Positions 12,841 to 24,856 of a DNA stretch of 64,000 bases are shown piece by piece (position 1 is the first letter of the stretch; each line of letters begins with the position of its first letter). Made by a program: the position numbers and the translations under genes. The stretch is from contig NC_064435.1 in assembly GCF_023343835.1 (NCBI RefSeq), positions 64,242,134 to 64,306,133 of the forward strand, in the 5' to 3' direction. Origin of the DNA: Lagopus muta. Its lineage: Eukaryota > Chordata > Aves > Galliformes > Phasianidae. The notes under the pieces are model-generated. The model saw only the letters and a program-made list of their open reading frames with translations, was not told where the DNA came from and searched no databases.

Positions 12841-14712
12841 AACTGTTAATTAAAATTGCTTATATTTCAGGTATTACCATTCTGATAAAGTTAATAGTCC
12901 AAAGAATATAAATGATCATTTACAGTTGACTGATCTTGAGGCAGCTTTAAAAGGATTCTTTTAATCATTTCATGTAATTGTTACCCTGCGATATTCCCTA
13001 GAGCTATATGGTTATGTCTGTGGAAAAAAAATATATATATTCTTATTGCTGATAGTTAGAAAAAAAAAGAAAATCCCATATGCTTATTATGTTTTCTAGC
13101 TCAAGACCAAATTGTACAGAAATAAAACCCCAGGAGAGCTGAATTATAATTTGAAATGTTATGCAGATGGAAGAAGCGCAGTTAGAAGTGGAGGAAATAC
13201 AAACATGCTAAAACAGTGAAAACACTTTAAAAATACGACCAATTGTAATTGAAGTGGAAGCTGTAGAAAAAAAAAAATAAACACAACGAGTCAGAACAAT
13301 GCTAACAGTAATTAATAACACATACTATGATGATTTTTTATAAGAAGTGCTTTCAAAAGCTTCAGGTCCGTAGGAAGCCAGAAATAGTCTTTCAGATGTG
13401 TCAGAGGCAGCAGATGATTGCGGTGTATGCAAATAGATTTGCACTGTTACCAGCAGTTAAGATACTGATGGAAGATGGGGTATTTTTCCTGTAACTTCTC
13501 TGCATGAGTCCCTTGAATCCCAGGAGAGTGGAAAGGGCAGCTGTTTGAGCTGCACCACTCCAGGGCTTTGTTAGATTCAATTCATATTGTGCAGCACTGC
13601 CTGTAACCCAAACTGTAGCTGGGAGGAAGACTTGTAGTCTGAGCTGGTTGTCCTATGCTAGGAAGAATACATTTTGTTAGATGAGGAATGGAGCAGAATG
13701 GGGAGGCCCACTTTTTCAATTTTTCAATACTTGCAGGTCTTGAAAACGTGCAGTTTATGTGCAATTCATGAGGTTGCATTTGCAAAGTGCATAACATTGA
13801 CAGCAGTGAGGTCTAGTGGGTCAATAAGGAGATGATAGAAGCCTTGTCTCTGCAGAGCTAGACTCAGACCAAAACCTGATGGGAATAATGCAGGTATAAG
13901 ACCTGGGAGAGAGAAAACTGAACTAAAGCTACTTTAAATTTATCTAGTGTTTTCAATTTTTCAGATAAATAAAATGACCGTGCAGGTTAAAATATGGGCA
14001 TGGAGACAGAAGACAGTGGAAGATAAATTCTTGAGGAATTTGGAAAAATAAATCAGTGATACAGGATTTTCTGCTTGAAATATTCATTTTAGGGAAAAAC
14101 TCTTGTATTAGTTACTCTGCCATCATGCCTTTCTTCTACTTTTCTGGAGCTCCTGCTTTGTGTTATCAACGGTTTGCTAGCCAAATCTGAAGCTGCAATC
14201 ACTTGCATTATGTTTGTTTTTAAGGAGAGCTATAGGGATTAGAAGAAAATCTGTGGAAATTATCCTTCTCTGTATACATCCCTGTGTTTAGTAACTGAAA
14301 GCTTGCTCTTCTTCCCCTCTCTGTTCTCCGCCTCTTCTGAGCACCCTTAAGCTCACCCTTCCCTCCACACTTCTCTTCAGATCACTGCACCTGGGAAATA
14401 TGCAAGCTCTCTCTGAAGCCCAGCTTTGGCAAAAATGCTTTCCTACCAAGAATGGTGGCCGTAAGAGTGCCAACCAGCATCACTCCCCTCTGCTGCCTGT
14501 AGGTTCCCTGAAGTACTTCTGGCCACTTGAGCCAGGAGAACATGGGGATGATAGCAGTGAGAATTTTTCAACCTTGAGCTGCATTTTGCGTTTTGCAGAG
14601 CTCTTTCTATCACTGCACGTTATTCTTCACAAAGCTTACCCAAAAATTTCTAAATCATCCAGTGCTGTTGGCTATGTGAACATAGTGAAGAAGTCAGTTC
14701 CTAGCCATGTTG

Positions 14713-14792
14713 AATCATAGAATCACAAGGTTGGAAACGACCTATAAGATCATCTAGTCCAACCATCTTCTCATTACCATTGCCACCACACG
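14713..14792 (-). mobile_element. CR1 LINE tail fragment (minus)
   Basis: About 80 bp beginning AATCATAGAATCACAAGG, followed by GTTGGAAACGACC and a decayed TCATCTAGTCCAACC segment. This is the extreme 3' end of a CR1 copy on the minus strand. It lies head-to-head with the plus-strand CR1 at 14962, so the two tails are inverted relative to each other. Confidence 0.88.
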
Positions 14793-14961
14793 TTGGTACA
14801 TGCAGTTAGATGTTTACAAGTGGATGGGGAAGATTCTTTCAGCATCTTTGTCTACTTTAATGTGAGTAATGAGGAAAAGCTCCTAGCTGGTGTTTTGTGT
14901 CATGCTTCTGAGTAGGTGAATATGTTTACTAGAGTTTCATATTGGGGGCTGGCTTAAACGT

Positions 14962-15140
14962 TGGACATAAAGTTTACTGTTAGAGTGGTGAGGTGCTGGA
15001 ACAGACTGCCCAAAGAGGTTATGGATTCCCTGTCCCTGAAGGTGTTCAAGGCCAGGTTGGATGGGGCCCTGGGCAGCCTGTAGTGGGGGGATTGGAGTTT
15101 AATGATCCTTGATGTCCCTTCCAACCCAAGCCATTCTATG
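14962..15140 (+). mobile_element. CR1 LINE 3' fragment (plus)
   Basis: About 180 bp of CR1 3' end: GTGGTGAGGTGCTGGAACAG, then AGGTTGGATGGGGCCCTGGG, and the tail CCAACCCAAGCCATTCTATG. Strongly 5'-truncated. The first part corresponds to the last codons of ORF2 (RLPREV-like), with no intact frame. Confidence 0.93.
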
Positions 15141-18100
15141 AAGTGACTTAGCAGTGTACATCTTGTCCCACTGTAATTGAACTTCATGGGATATCACATG
15201 ATATATGTACATTTTGTAATTTCTTCAGAGAGCAGATAGCCCTATAGTGTAGCCCTATGGCTCAGTTCTGCAAATGAGACTGACCATTAGGGTCTACCGG
15301 GGCCACCTGAGAAGGCTGCCTCTGGAGGCAAACTCCCTGCTCATGTTGGTCAGCTGAGCTGTGACCTCACCAGCCTTAAGCTCATGTCCTTTCACTCTCA
15401 CTTGTCCACATTTTGCTTAACTGTTTTAAAATTCCTTTTCAGAAAAGAATTGGTGTTATTGCAGTGGCCCAGTAAATGCGAAGCCCTTTGCCTATGACAG
15501 CAAAATAGAACAAAGATGCTTCTCCTTGCCTTCTCCTTCCCTATTAGTTATACTGTCCATGAAGACTAAGACGAGCTTCCTGGGATACATGTGCTTTTTT
15601 TCCTTTCTTCTTTTCTTAAATAAGAATAAACTGTAAGATTTTGAGGAACAAATTAAGTAGAGCAACTTAGTACCTTAAAATATTCCACTTCATGTTTATT
15701 CAGTCAAAATCAAACCACCTCCGTGAGCTTAAATCATCTTCAGTCATCATGTTTTCTTTTCAAATTCATTGCTCTGCAGGAGGCTATTTCTGGAGCACAA
15801 ATGTAATTGAAAAATCAAGGGTTAGAGTGGAATTGCCTTCTGAGCAGTTGCTTATTGTCAGTGTTGCAGCGTGGAGTGCAGCCTGTTTCAGCCTCAGCAT
15901 TCCTCTCCTTTGAAGTGAGGAGCCAAAGAGCAGGTAGTCCTGTGGATGCTGGGCATCTGTTCACCAGCAGAATGTGGAAATGTTATTGTCAGGAGCTGTG
16001 CTGAGGTTGCTCTGAGTCTGATTGCATCTGAAGTGAGATGTCTGAATAGGGATGACATCAAATGTATTGCTAGGCAATATCTTTTCATGTGACAAGTTGT
16101 AAGGGACTCTGATCTCATTAATACATGCTTCTGGAGGAGAAAGAGGAGAAGGAAGCAGCTTTCTTCTGAAGGAATCTTGGCCAATTGGTGTAGGCTTAAC
16201 ACCAGTAGACAGCGTAGGCAATGTCTTAATTTCATAAAATTAAATTTTATAGAATATTTTAATTTAAAAGAAATTATACTGGTTGCTTTCTGGAGTCAGC
16301 AGTTGCTTTCTGGTGGTCAGATCTATTTTTTGCTGCTCGTCCTTTTCTCATCTCCAGCAGACACCTGTTCTTGAAACTTGCCTGCTTTGCCTGTGTGTAC
16401 TGATGACCCTGACCTGAAAATGGAAACACAAGTGGTCCCGTGCGTCCATGCATGTACTTACAAACAATTTGTGCTAGGAATGTTGTGCATGTGGGTGTGT
16501 GGGACAGGGGACTTCTGAATCTGGAGTTGCAGACCCCACTGTGAATTCTGTTTAGGTTCATAGTCACTTTTGGACACCAGGCTCTTAAGCTCTGAATTTT
16601 AAAGAAATATGCAAGAAGGACTTATGACACTCCTGATTTCTGGTGTTCTACCTTATTTCTTAGACATCTTTAACTTCTGATGCTTATTGCAAAGTAAAGT
16701 ATTGTCTTTCACGCTTTGTTTTGTTTTCTCTACTTTTGATAGCAAAAATTAGCCGTGATTTTTACTTTTATTTTCATGTAATTTTCCTGTAGTCATCTTC
16801 TGCTTTCTCTTCTACTCCCATAGCTTACTTATTACGCTGTTTTTACCTGCTAAGAATGCAAAGCCAGGAATGCTGTTAGCCTTTGTTGCCTCAGCAATTA
16901 AAAACCATTAGGTCATGCTCCAGATTTAGTCCCCTGGGGGGTCTCCTCTGCACTGCTACTGAGTTGTTTCCAAATGTAGTGGATAATCATCCTGTGCCGA
17001 AAGATGGATTCACTGTGACAGCCTCATGCTTACTTCTTAATAATGAGTAGGTTTTAAATAATTTATGGACAAAACCACACACTCCTGAAATTGCTGGCTG
17101 TACCTGTCTCCTTGATGTCTTAATGAACTTTTGATTAGCTGTGGACTTATTAAATGTGAGCCAGGAAATGTCAGAGCCAAAAATCAGGAGGGAGAAAAAC
17201 ACTGCATCTCTGAATAAAACATTTGGCTCTTCTACTTTTCCCAGTGTTTGCAGGAAACAGAGCCCGTGTGTGCCCTGAACAGACCCTTGTTTGGAGTGCA
17301 TGCAGGGTTTGGGTGTGCATACCTTTTCCACTGAATTCATACTCTGTGCATCTAGCTGTGGTAGTGGAAGTAACAGAATTGAGTTTTGAGGCTTGTTTGC
17401 ACAAACATTGTTTGTTCCATCTGACAGACACGGCTTTGTTCCTTCCTGAAAAATCAGGCTTATGCATATATAGATGTTTCTTTATGAATTTAGTTCTGAA
17501 ACATCTCTCTGGGTTGAGTTTTCCCTGGTATATAAAACTCTAGCATTAAATTAAGTCTGTCATTCAATCTCCTTGTTATGAGACAATCCTGGGATTTGCT
17601 CTATCAACTCTATATGAATACATGAGACTGAGAGTATCTTTTCTTCGTGGCATCCCCTGTGCTCTTGGTGAATGGCATCCTCTAAGGCTTTCTGGGAGTA
17701 GATTACTAGTTGCTCATTGTGTTTACCATTTTGACTTTTTACTGTTACACACTCAGAAAGGAGAATTTGATCTGATTGTAGGGAGTCCTAATGAGACCTG
17801 TTGGTGAAATGATGAAACCGAGAATGATTTTCCAGAGGTGGCATGTCATAAAAAGATACAGTTACATATAGCTTAGATAATTTGTCTTGATGGTGTACAA
17901 AGAATATGGTGACAAACTTGTATGCAAATGTCCAGCTGTGTCCAAAAATGAGAAATTGGATGTAAAAGCAACAGAACCATCTCAGTAAATCTTTTTCTTT
18001 TTAGAAATCATCAAGTAGAAACATGATGAGCCAGCCTTTTCCTCACAAGGTTTAGGGCTGCTCTATAGTGTTAAGGAAATGTTGACATTTCGAGATGTGT

Positions 18101-18844
18101 TTTATTACTCTGGGATGGTCTAAACTGATTACTTTTCAGAAATTCATTTTTCAGAACTTTTCTATTGAAAAAACGAGCAAATCTGAAGTTAAGTCTCACG
18201 TCCTCTGTAGCAGCTGGAATATGGCTGCTTGAGAAACCTGCTGTCAATGAATGTGTAATGCAAGAAGCTGCTCCCAATGTTGGCTCTCTGTGACAGTGGG
18301 TGCTGGAGATTCCTGAGCTGTGTAGCAGGGAGGTCTCCCAGAGCTGAAAATTGGTCTTGGACAGCACTGAAACTTCAATCAGACCCACAGAGTCCTGGGA
18401 GATCCCAAGCATTATCAGAACAAAGGAAAATAGTTGTGTTTCAAAAGTGTTTTGAAAGGCCAGCTTTCCTTTCAGAGCTCCTCATTTTCCAGTGGATTTT
18501 TCTTTATAACTTCTCATTACAATTAAGAATGGTACTTTTCTGCAAAATACTTTCTCGTAATTTAAGACAGCCTTTCCTTTTCCTCTGGGGAAAATTGATC
18601 ATCATCCAAAGCATTATATTTGGTTTAGTTTTGTTACCTAGATCTGGTCAGTCAAGAGCCATGCTGTAGGTACCCTGTGGACAAGGAGAGCAGCAAGCAG
18701 ACAGAACCATCACAGTCTGCTTGAGACACCTCAAATTCCTTGTGAAGTCAAGAGTAATATTAGGCTCTCTTTTTTCTCCATAGCTGACTAGGCCACTTGA
18801 AGAATATATTCCATCTCTTATCCTCTTCAATGTAACTACTGAAT
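15141..18844. other. Unique non-coding DNA with small duplications
   Basis: No transposon recognised. Direct repeats are visible: a 13-bp unit (TAGCCCTATAGTG, then TAGCCCTATGG) near 15238-15262 and a diverged 20-bp tandem pair at 16281-16320. A low-complexity AT palindrome lies at 16234-16250. Open frames up to 130 codons (18277-18669) show no domain and overlap open frames on the other strand. Confidence 0.55.
16281..16320. repeat. Diverged 20-bp tandem duplication
   Basis: Two adjacent 20-base units share GTTGCTTTCTGG and end in GTCAGC/GTCAG, with a few mismatches. A local duplication, seen directly. Confidence 0.7.
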
Positions 18845-18945
18845 TTATAGAATCATCCCAAGTGGGGATACGGACCCATCAGGGTCGTTGGTCCAGCTCC
18901 TTGCTCCACACAGGACTACTTCACAATCAGACTATGTTGTGTCAG
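18845..18945 (-). mobile_element. Old CR1 tail fragment (minus)
   Basis: TATAGAATCATCCCAAGTGG is followed by GGACCCATCAGGGTCGTTGG and TCCAGCTCCTTGCTCC. This resembles the 3' end of an older CR1 subfamily on the minus strand (AGTTGGAAGGGACCCATAAG-like). It is more diverged than the other copies, and the right boundary is uncertain. Confidence 0.7.
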
Positions 18946-19227
18946 TGAATCATGTTATGAGTCTGCTGTCCACACAGGACCCTGATTTGTTTTTCATTAG
19001 TCCTTAGGACAGACAAGTGTGCTGGTAATTTCATAAAAGTTTGCTGTCGTTTGTGACCTGCACAGTTTGCTGTCCTAAATTAGAACCTTGATATTGTTAG
19101 TGGAATTCTCAGAGAAAAGAGAAATGAAGGAGACCAAAAAGAAAAGTTAGTTTGTGTAAAATGTTTGCAGTGAAAAACCTTGATCTTGCTCACACAGATG
19201 GAGGGATACTAACTTGATTTGTGTTAA

Positions 19228-19254
19228 TTAGTTCCTACTGAGAGTAGGAACTAA
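19228..19254. other. Perfect 12-bp stem, 3-nt loop
   Basis: TTAGTTCCTACT and AGTAGGAACTAA are exact reverse complements separated only by GAG. A perfect tight palindrome of this length is unusual and may be the product of a local template switch. No transposon tail adjoins it. Confidence 0.85.
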
Positions 19255-20837
19255 GAACAACAATCGTAAATTTCACTTCTCTGCTCATCTTTTCCTTAAA
19301 GATGACTTCTCCCCCCATTTTTTGCTTAACAAGTTGTTTGAGAAACACACAGCTTAAGGAAAGTAATGGCTCTTTCATCACTGTGCAGTTCTGATCTCTG
19401 CTGCCCACAGAGATCTCAAGTTTGCTTTGTATTGATTTTTGTGTCTGAAGTGCAGTTTAGTAGTACAAAAATGAATGGAGAAGCTGCTCACACTCAAGTA
19501 AGGAGACTTTAGGCATTGAGCCTGGGGAGCTTTTAGGAGGAAAAACCTATTGGCACTCTCCCTCAGAACATCTTTCTGTAGGATTGCATGTCAAAATACA
19601 TTGCATCCTAACACCATGCTCCATCCTAGAGAGGTTAGGCAGTAGTAAGAAGCATGGCAAAGAGAGTTCAGTATGTCTCCTTCTAGGTCTCTTTGGTATT
19701 GTCACTGCTAACTTACTGCCTTTCAAGCTGCTCTCTCTAGGACTTGTGTTTCTTGGAGCCTGCCCTAACATACGGCCTACTGCAAATGATCCCTTTTCAC
19801 ATCCAGACCCAAAAACTTGCTCCTGCTTATTCTACTTTGGAATAAGCCACTTGGTATGGAAATGCGTCAGTTCTCCAAAATACCTTACTCAGATTTTTCC
19901 CAGAAACTTGGCAATGTCAAATAATCTGTATTTGCCCACGCAAGGTCATTGTTTCACAGCTGATTAACATCCTCTCGGCCTCAAATGTAAGGGAAAGAAA
20001 CAAATAAGCACCCAAAAGCTTATCTTAACTCAAGATATTAGCTTCAGTTAAGTCTTACCACTTTTTTAATGTAATGTGGTTCAATTGTAGCCAACTAGTA
20101 TCCAGTGAATATATTCAGTCAATAAAATGGAATGTGTAGACCTAGCTATTTCTACAGCTGGGTGAAGGCAAGGCACTGGATGGCTGATTGTCAGATCTTT
20201 CTATTGATGAGCTGCAGTGTATTTGTGTTTACAAAGCCACCCTCCACTTCTTTTTGCAGATTTGTTTGACTACTGTGTTTGAGAGGGCTGTGCTGCATCT
20301 TTAGAGTAAGTCCCTTTCCCAGAACAGGAAAAGAGGTAACCCTTATCTCAAGAGTATGAGCACTCAGAGGTGCTGTCTTTTATTATGAAAACGCATGTTC
20401 TTCATATGAGACTGATTTGAATAGGGATCCATGGGATGGGTGCTGAAACAACCCAACTGTTACCAATTTAGAGCTTTGAAAAGAAAGGTCTTCACTTTTT
20501 GTATAAATCTGCCATGTAGATTTGCATCGTGAGTAGTTGTTCTACTTTGGAAACTGAAAAAAAAAACTAATCTGCTGTCTCTTTTAAACAGCATCCTTAA
20601 GCATATATAGCTTTAGTATCTTGCTAATATTTATTATCTTCAAAGGCAACAGTATAACATGGTGAGGCAAAAAGATCTCTGATGTTTTTTGTGAGTATTA
20701 TAAGAGTGTAGTAGCAAGGTGAGGTTTGTAACGTTCCAAAGCCTCATTTGTTCTTCGTGTCTTATTTGTCTGGTGCCTTTGCTCAAAAAGTCAATGTCAA
20801 GGGAAAAAAAATAAGCCTTTAAATATTTTAAAGTGCC

Positions 20838-20876
20838 CATTTAGGATTCACTCCTCAGAGAAATGAATCCTAAATG
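20838..20876. other. Perfect 13-bp inverted repeat
   Basis: CATTTAGGATTCA (20838-20850) and TGAATCCTAAATG (20864-20876) are exact reverse complements around a 13-base loop. After one mismatched pair, one more outer pair follows. It could be a hairpin made by template switching, or a minimal inverted-repeat relic. Confidence 0.85.
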
Positions 20877-21659
20877 TCAGATAGTGTTTGATAGTTCTCT
20901 GTAAAATCATCGTATTAAGAATTAGCCTCATTTGACATTTTTAAGCACTTAGACCTACCCCAAAAAAGTCAAGTTAAGATGTATCTACATTTCATATTTT
21001 TGTGGTTTATCCCTTTCAGTAAAAAATGTCAAGTGAAGCACTTTGCCATTACTGAATGCCTTTATGCAGTCTGGACTGAGCATTATTATAACCATAACAC
21101 ACACAAATGGGCTTCTTGACTTTTTTGTTGCTGTTTTTAAGGTTTTAGGAAACTTCCCGTTGTTATCAATTGTTATAATTATTACTGTTATCAGTAAAAC
21201 TTTGCTGCTGGTGTCAGTAGTAGTTAAGCAAGTTATTGCTGTCTTAAATTATGGATGTCTGCAGCACGCTAGGAGGTGTAGAGCAGAGATCCACATAGGT
21301 AAGATTTCTTTGTATGCTGGGTTCCAAAATAATGGACTGGCTTTTACAGACCTGCATATGGGAAAGTCATTGCAAGCCATGCCTGCATACTGCAATAATA
21401 CTCAGCACTTTTTTGGTGCACCAGCACTGCAAGTATCCGATAGCTGATGCAGGGATTTTGAAGGGGAAATTAAAGATACTAAAGAACAGCTACAGTGACC
21501 ATCTCTTGCACAAACTCTGATTTGCCCACCCATTGACTTTCCACAATTTGAATAAAGATTCCACATATTATATTACGCAAGATGTCATGTTCTCTGGGCA
21601 TTGTGTGCAGAAATTAGGGAGCAATGTGAAGAGAAAATAATCTAAAACCTTTCATAGTT

Positions 21660-21702
21660 GCCTTCCCCTCCCTTTTTTTCTTCCTTCCTTCCTCATTTTT
21701 AG
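21660..21702. repeat. CTTC-rich polypyrimidine tract
   Basis: About 40 bases almost entirely of C and T, including tandem TTCC units. Simple sequence, seen directly. Confidence 0.7.
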
Positions 21703-23021
21703 AAAGGTGTGATTGTGAAGGCTCCTCTTCTTGTTGAATTAAAGAAAAACCTTGGTGCAAGGATTTCATTTTAGAGTGTTTTAAATCATCTTGTAATTCT
21801 TGTTATTGAGACTACGAGATGACTATTGGGACTATCTGCTGAGAGCAGATGGTGGTTAGTAATACTGTTCAGTGCAACTCTTTCTATCTAGAGGTCATGA
21901 ATGTGGCAGTGCATCTTTCTTTGTTGTTGGTTTAAGGATTTATTTTGTTTTAGTCAGGGGTTAGCAGCAATTTTTAGCAGTTAAATATCTTCAAGAAACC
22001 AAATTTCTATTTCCTACAGTGATGTTTAGGAAGGGTAAAAAGATTTGGCAACCTGTCACTGTCTTCTCTGACAATGGTTTTGTTCCTTGGAAGGAAGTGC
22101 TGTGCAAATAATATCAGCTGTAAATCAAGCAGACAAGGTCCCTTGGTTCTAGTTCTGTGTGATTTTCTAAATCCTCTGTGTGAAAAAAGTGTTGCTTTGA
22201 CTGACAGGGCAATTTCAGAGAGTAATGAGTAAAGATAGGTGTCCAAAAGCAATTAATCAAATTTATTTTGGCATATCTCTCTTCAAGTCTGTCGTTTAGT
22301 TATTTCAGAAGCCAGGTGAAAGAGCATCATAGCCATTGACTCCCCTTGAGCTAGATTATGTAAAGGTTGGTGATAGCAATAGCTGCCACAGTGAAAAGAC
22401 TTGGACTTGCAGAGGTCAGGTAGGGTCTGTGTCTCCTTTCAGTAACAGGGCTGACAGGTGTATTATAAGGGTGCTTGGTTTGATACTGGCATGTAGTGTG
22501 TTCTCTCTTTACTCAGAATAAATGCTGTAAAGCTGAACTGCTTAGCTGGGAGAGAAAAAGGCCTCTCTTCAAATCCAAGGATTAGTTGCAAGCTTGTTTT
22601 GGATTTTTTTGCACCTATGGAGTCTGTTTTCCCATCTTAGCTGGAATCAAGTTGATTCCCATCATGTCAGAAGGATATTTTCAGACAGCTTCTGCTGGTG
22701 CAGAACTGAGCAATTGCTAACTGCAGAAAGAGAACATGTAAGATAAAGGTAAATATGCTGAAATTCTCACTTCTTTTGCTCCTCACTTCAGAACATCTCT
22801 ACAGGCATGTAAGGCAGTGGTATGGTAACTCAGGCATGCAGATTCTTCAGAAAACCTGACAAATCTTATTGCTACGATTCAGGATTAGTCCAGAAGCAAT
22901 GCATGAGGGTTGCACGCAGACTTTGCATCAAAGCAGGACTACGAACAAACAGTTTATGCTCCTCAGTTTTCCTACTGCAACTAACCAGATCTTTAATTCT
23001 AAATGTGCACATGTGCACTGG

Positions 23022-23047
23022 GTGTTTGTGTGTGTGTGTGCTTGTGC
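23022..23047. repeat. (GT)n microsatellite
   Basis: About seven uninterrupted TG/GT units plus interrupted ones (CTTGTGCGTGCA). Confidence 0.85.
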
Positions 23048-23232
23048 GTGCACATTCCTATGGATGCATGTGCTTAGGAAGGAAGAGATAATGAAAAGTT
23101 TTCAGGAGTGGCACTGAAGAGTATGACATAGTGAGGATGCTAAGTATCATCTTTGGTATGCATAAAGCACAGTTTAAACTGTATTTTATGTGTTTCCTTT
23201 TAATGCATACCTAGGTGTGGTAATGTGTATAT

Positions 23233-23250
23233 ATTTATTTATTTATTTAT
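23233..23250. repeat. (TTTA)n microsatellite
   Basis: Four tandem TTTA units, about 20 bp upstream of the 5' truncation point of the next CR1 copy. Confidence 0.85.
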
Positions 23251-23271
23251 ATGTGTTGCTTCACTTTAACT

Positions 23272-23710
23272 TGAGCGCCATGAAGATGATCAGAGGGCTG
23301 GATCGCCTCCCCTGTGGAAACAGGCTGAGAGAGTTGGGGCTTTTCAGCCTAGAGACAAGATGACTCCTGGGGGACCTCACAGTGGCCTTCCAGTACCTGA
23401 AGGGGCCTGCAGGAAAGCTGGGGAGGGACTTCTCATAAGGGCAGGTAGTGACAGAATGAAAGAAAATGGCTTTAAACTGAAAGAGGGTAGATAATAGGAA
23501 GGAATTATTTATTGTGAGTGTGGTGAGACAGTGTAACAGGTTGCCCAGCAAGGCTGTGAATGCCCCCTCCCTGGAAGCTTTTAAGGCCAGGCTGGATGGG
23601 ACTTTGAACAGCCTGGTCTAGAGGGAGGTATCCTTGCCTATAGCAGGGTGTTGGAACTAGGTGATCTTAAAGGTCTCTTTCAACCCAAACCCATTCTATG
23701 ATTCTGTGAT
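23272..23710 (+). mobile_element. CR1 LINE 3' fragment (plus)
   Basis: About 440 bp of CR1 3' end. It starts near GAAGATGATCAGAGGGCTGG and runs through GGCCTTCCAGTACCTGAAGG, TGGCTTTAAACTGAAAGAGG and CAGGCTGGATGGGACTTTG to the tail CCATTCTATGATTCTGTGA. The 5' part corresponds to the C-terminal end of ORF2, in broken frames. It has nearly the same 5' truncation and length as the copy at 60345-60798. Its 3' end faces the 3' end of the minus copy at 24857, so the two form an inverted pair about 1.15 kb apart. Confidence 0.96.
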
Positions 23711-24856
23711 CTTGAGAAGTTTGATTGAAAATGGCAAAGGAATTACAGAAAGTATCAAGAGGAAAAAGCAGATATACAAGCTACCAGAAGCTCACAGAAG
23801 ATGTGGGAATGCACAGGCAGCCTCATAAAAGAGAAAAGCAGTCTTCTTTCACTGCTTAGCACCTAATTGGGCCTGACAGGACAGTGAATAATGGCTAGCT
23901 GTTTACTAGCAGTAATCTAGAAAGCATCTGAAATTGATTCAAAGTTGAGGCATTTGTGCTCAGCTACACCCCATATCCTTATAAAAATCTGTTTAAGATG
24001 GAAGTTAGCTCTGAGAGTAAAGAGATGACTAGATCTGGCTAGATCATTTGTTGTGTGATTGCATAATTAAAATTCTTCTGTTGTTGTTAGTCTTCAGAAC
24101 CACATGGGCAGACACTGATTTTCATGAATGTAATAATAGTTGTAATTCTGTGTACAAAAAAAGATTTCAACCTGCATGTTCTAGATGTACATGCCTGTGA
24201 CCAATGATGTTAATGACATTGCATTGAAACTGCATCCTGAAAGGCAAATGGAGTAAGTTTCAACCAAGCAAGAGTCTGCTTTTAAGTCTTTAATCTTCTC
24301 AGGAAAGAGAATTTGAGTGCATGAACAGAAAAGCAAAACTAAACATTCTCCTATTTCCAATGCACAAATCTTGTCACTCTGTTTCCTTGTAGATGGAGTA
24401 ATTTTTTTCCTGTCACACTTCTTTGGTTCTTTCTTCCTCTTTATGTCTAGCAGCTGAGCCCTCAATTTAAGGTTGCGGTATTGCAGTGAAAATGTTTAGC
24501 TTTATGCACTGAGTGTTTTATTCATGTTATGGTCAACTGAAGCCAATAGAAAGAGTCAGGGTATATGAAAAGTGCAAATCCTAGCAGGATTGGAGGAAAC
24601 ACCAGGTATCTTTTCACATGTTTCATCACATAATCTTGATTTTAGTCATGAAAGAACGTGGACAAAAGCTTAATTTCTTTCACTGAATGCTTTTGGATAA
24701 GCCAGTTCATACCCAAAGCCAACGTGACAGTCAATGTTAGTGGAGAGCATTTTTACTGATATCAGTGCAAGATTTAGTGGGGGAGGACACTGAGGTTGCT
24801 TGCAGCTTGGAAACAAGTCTTTTAGCTGGACTGCTTTGACTTGAGGCTACCCTTGG
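23711..24856. other. Spacer between inverted CR1 copies
   Basis: About 1.1 kb of unique AT-rich sequence separating two CR1 elements of opposite orientation. No gene, RNA or repeat recognised. Confidence 0.6.

Larger units (their letters stand above)
4757..14712. other. Repeat-poor non-coding interval
   Basis: Nearly 10 kb in which I recognise no transposon. About 5040-7000 is visibly richer in G and C than its surroundings and has several overlapping open frames up to 106 codons (5544-5864, 14400-14720), none with a domain. About 12600-13350 is markedly AT-rich. Small inverted repeats at 7721-7757, 10718-10740 and 12771-12840 are listed separately. No tRNA, rRNA or snRNA pattern was noticed. 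Confidence 0.55.
18946..23271. other. Unique non-coding DNA with two perfect hairpins
   Basis: No transposon recognised before the CR1 at 23272. It holds perfect inverted repeats at 19228-19254 and 20838-20876, a CTTC-rich pyrimidine tract near 21660-21702, a GT microsatellite at 23022-23047 and a TTTA microsatellite at 23233-23250. Open frames of up to 134 codons (19584-19967, 21043-21447) have no recognisable domain. Confidence 0.55.

Noticed and set aside
14400..14720. 106-codon plus frame ending at a CR1 tail
   Set aside because: It runs into the CR1 at 14713, has no domain and is most likely chance.
18277..18669. 130-codon plus frame
   Set aside because: No motif recognised; a 113-codon minus frame overlaps it.
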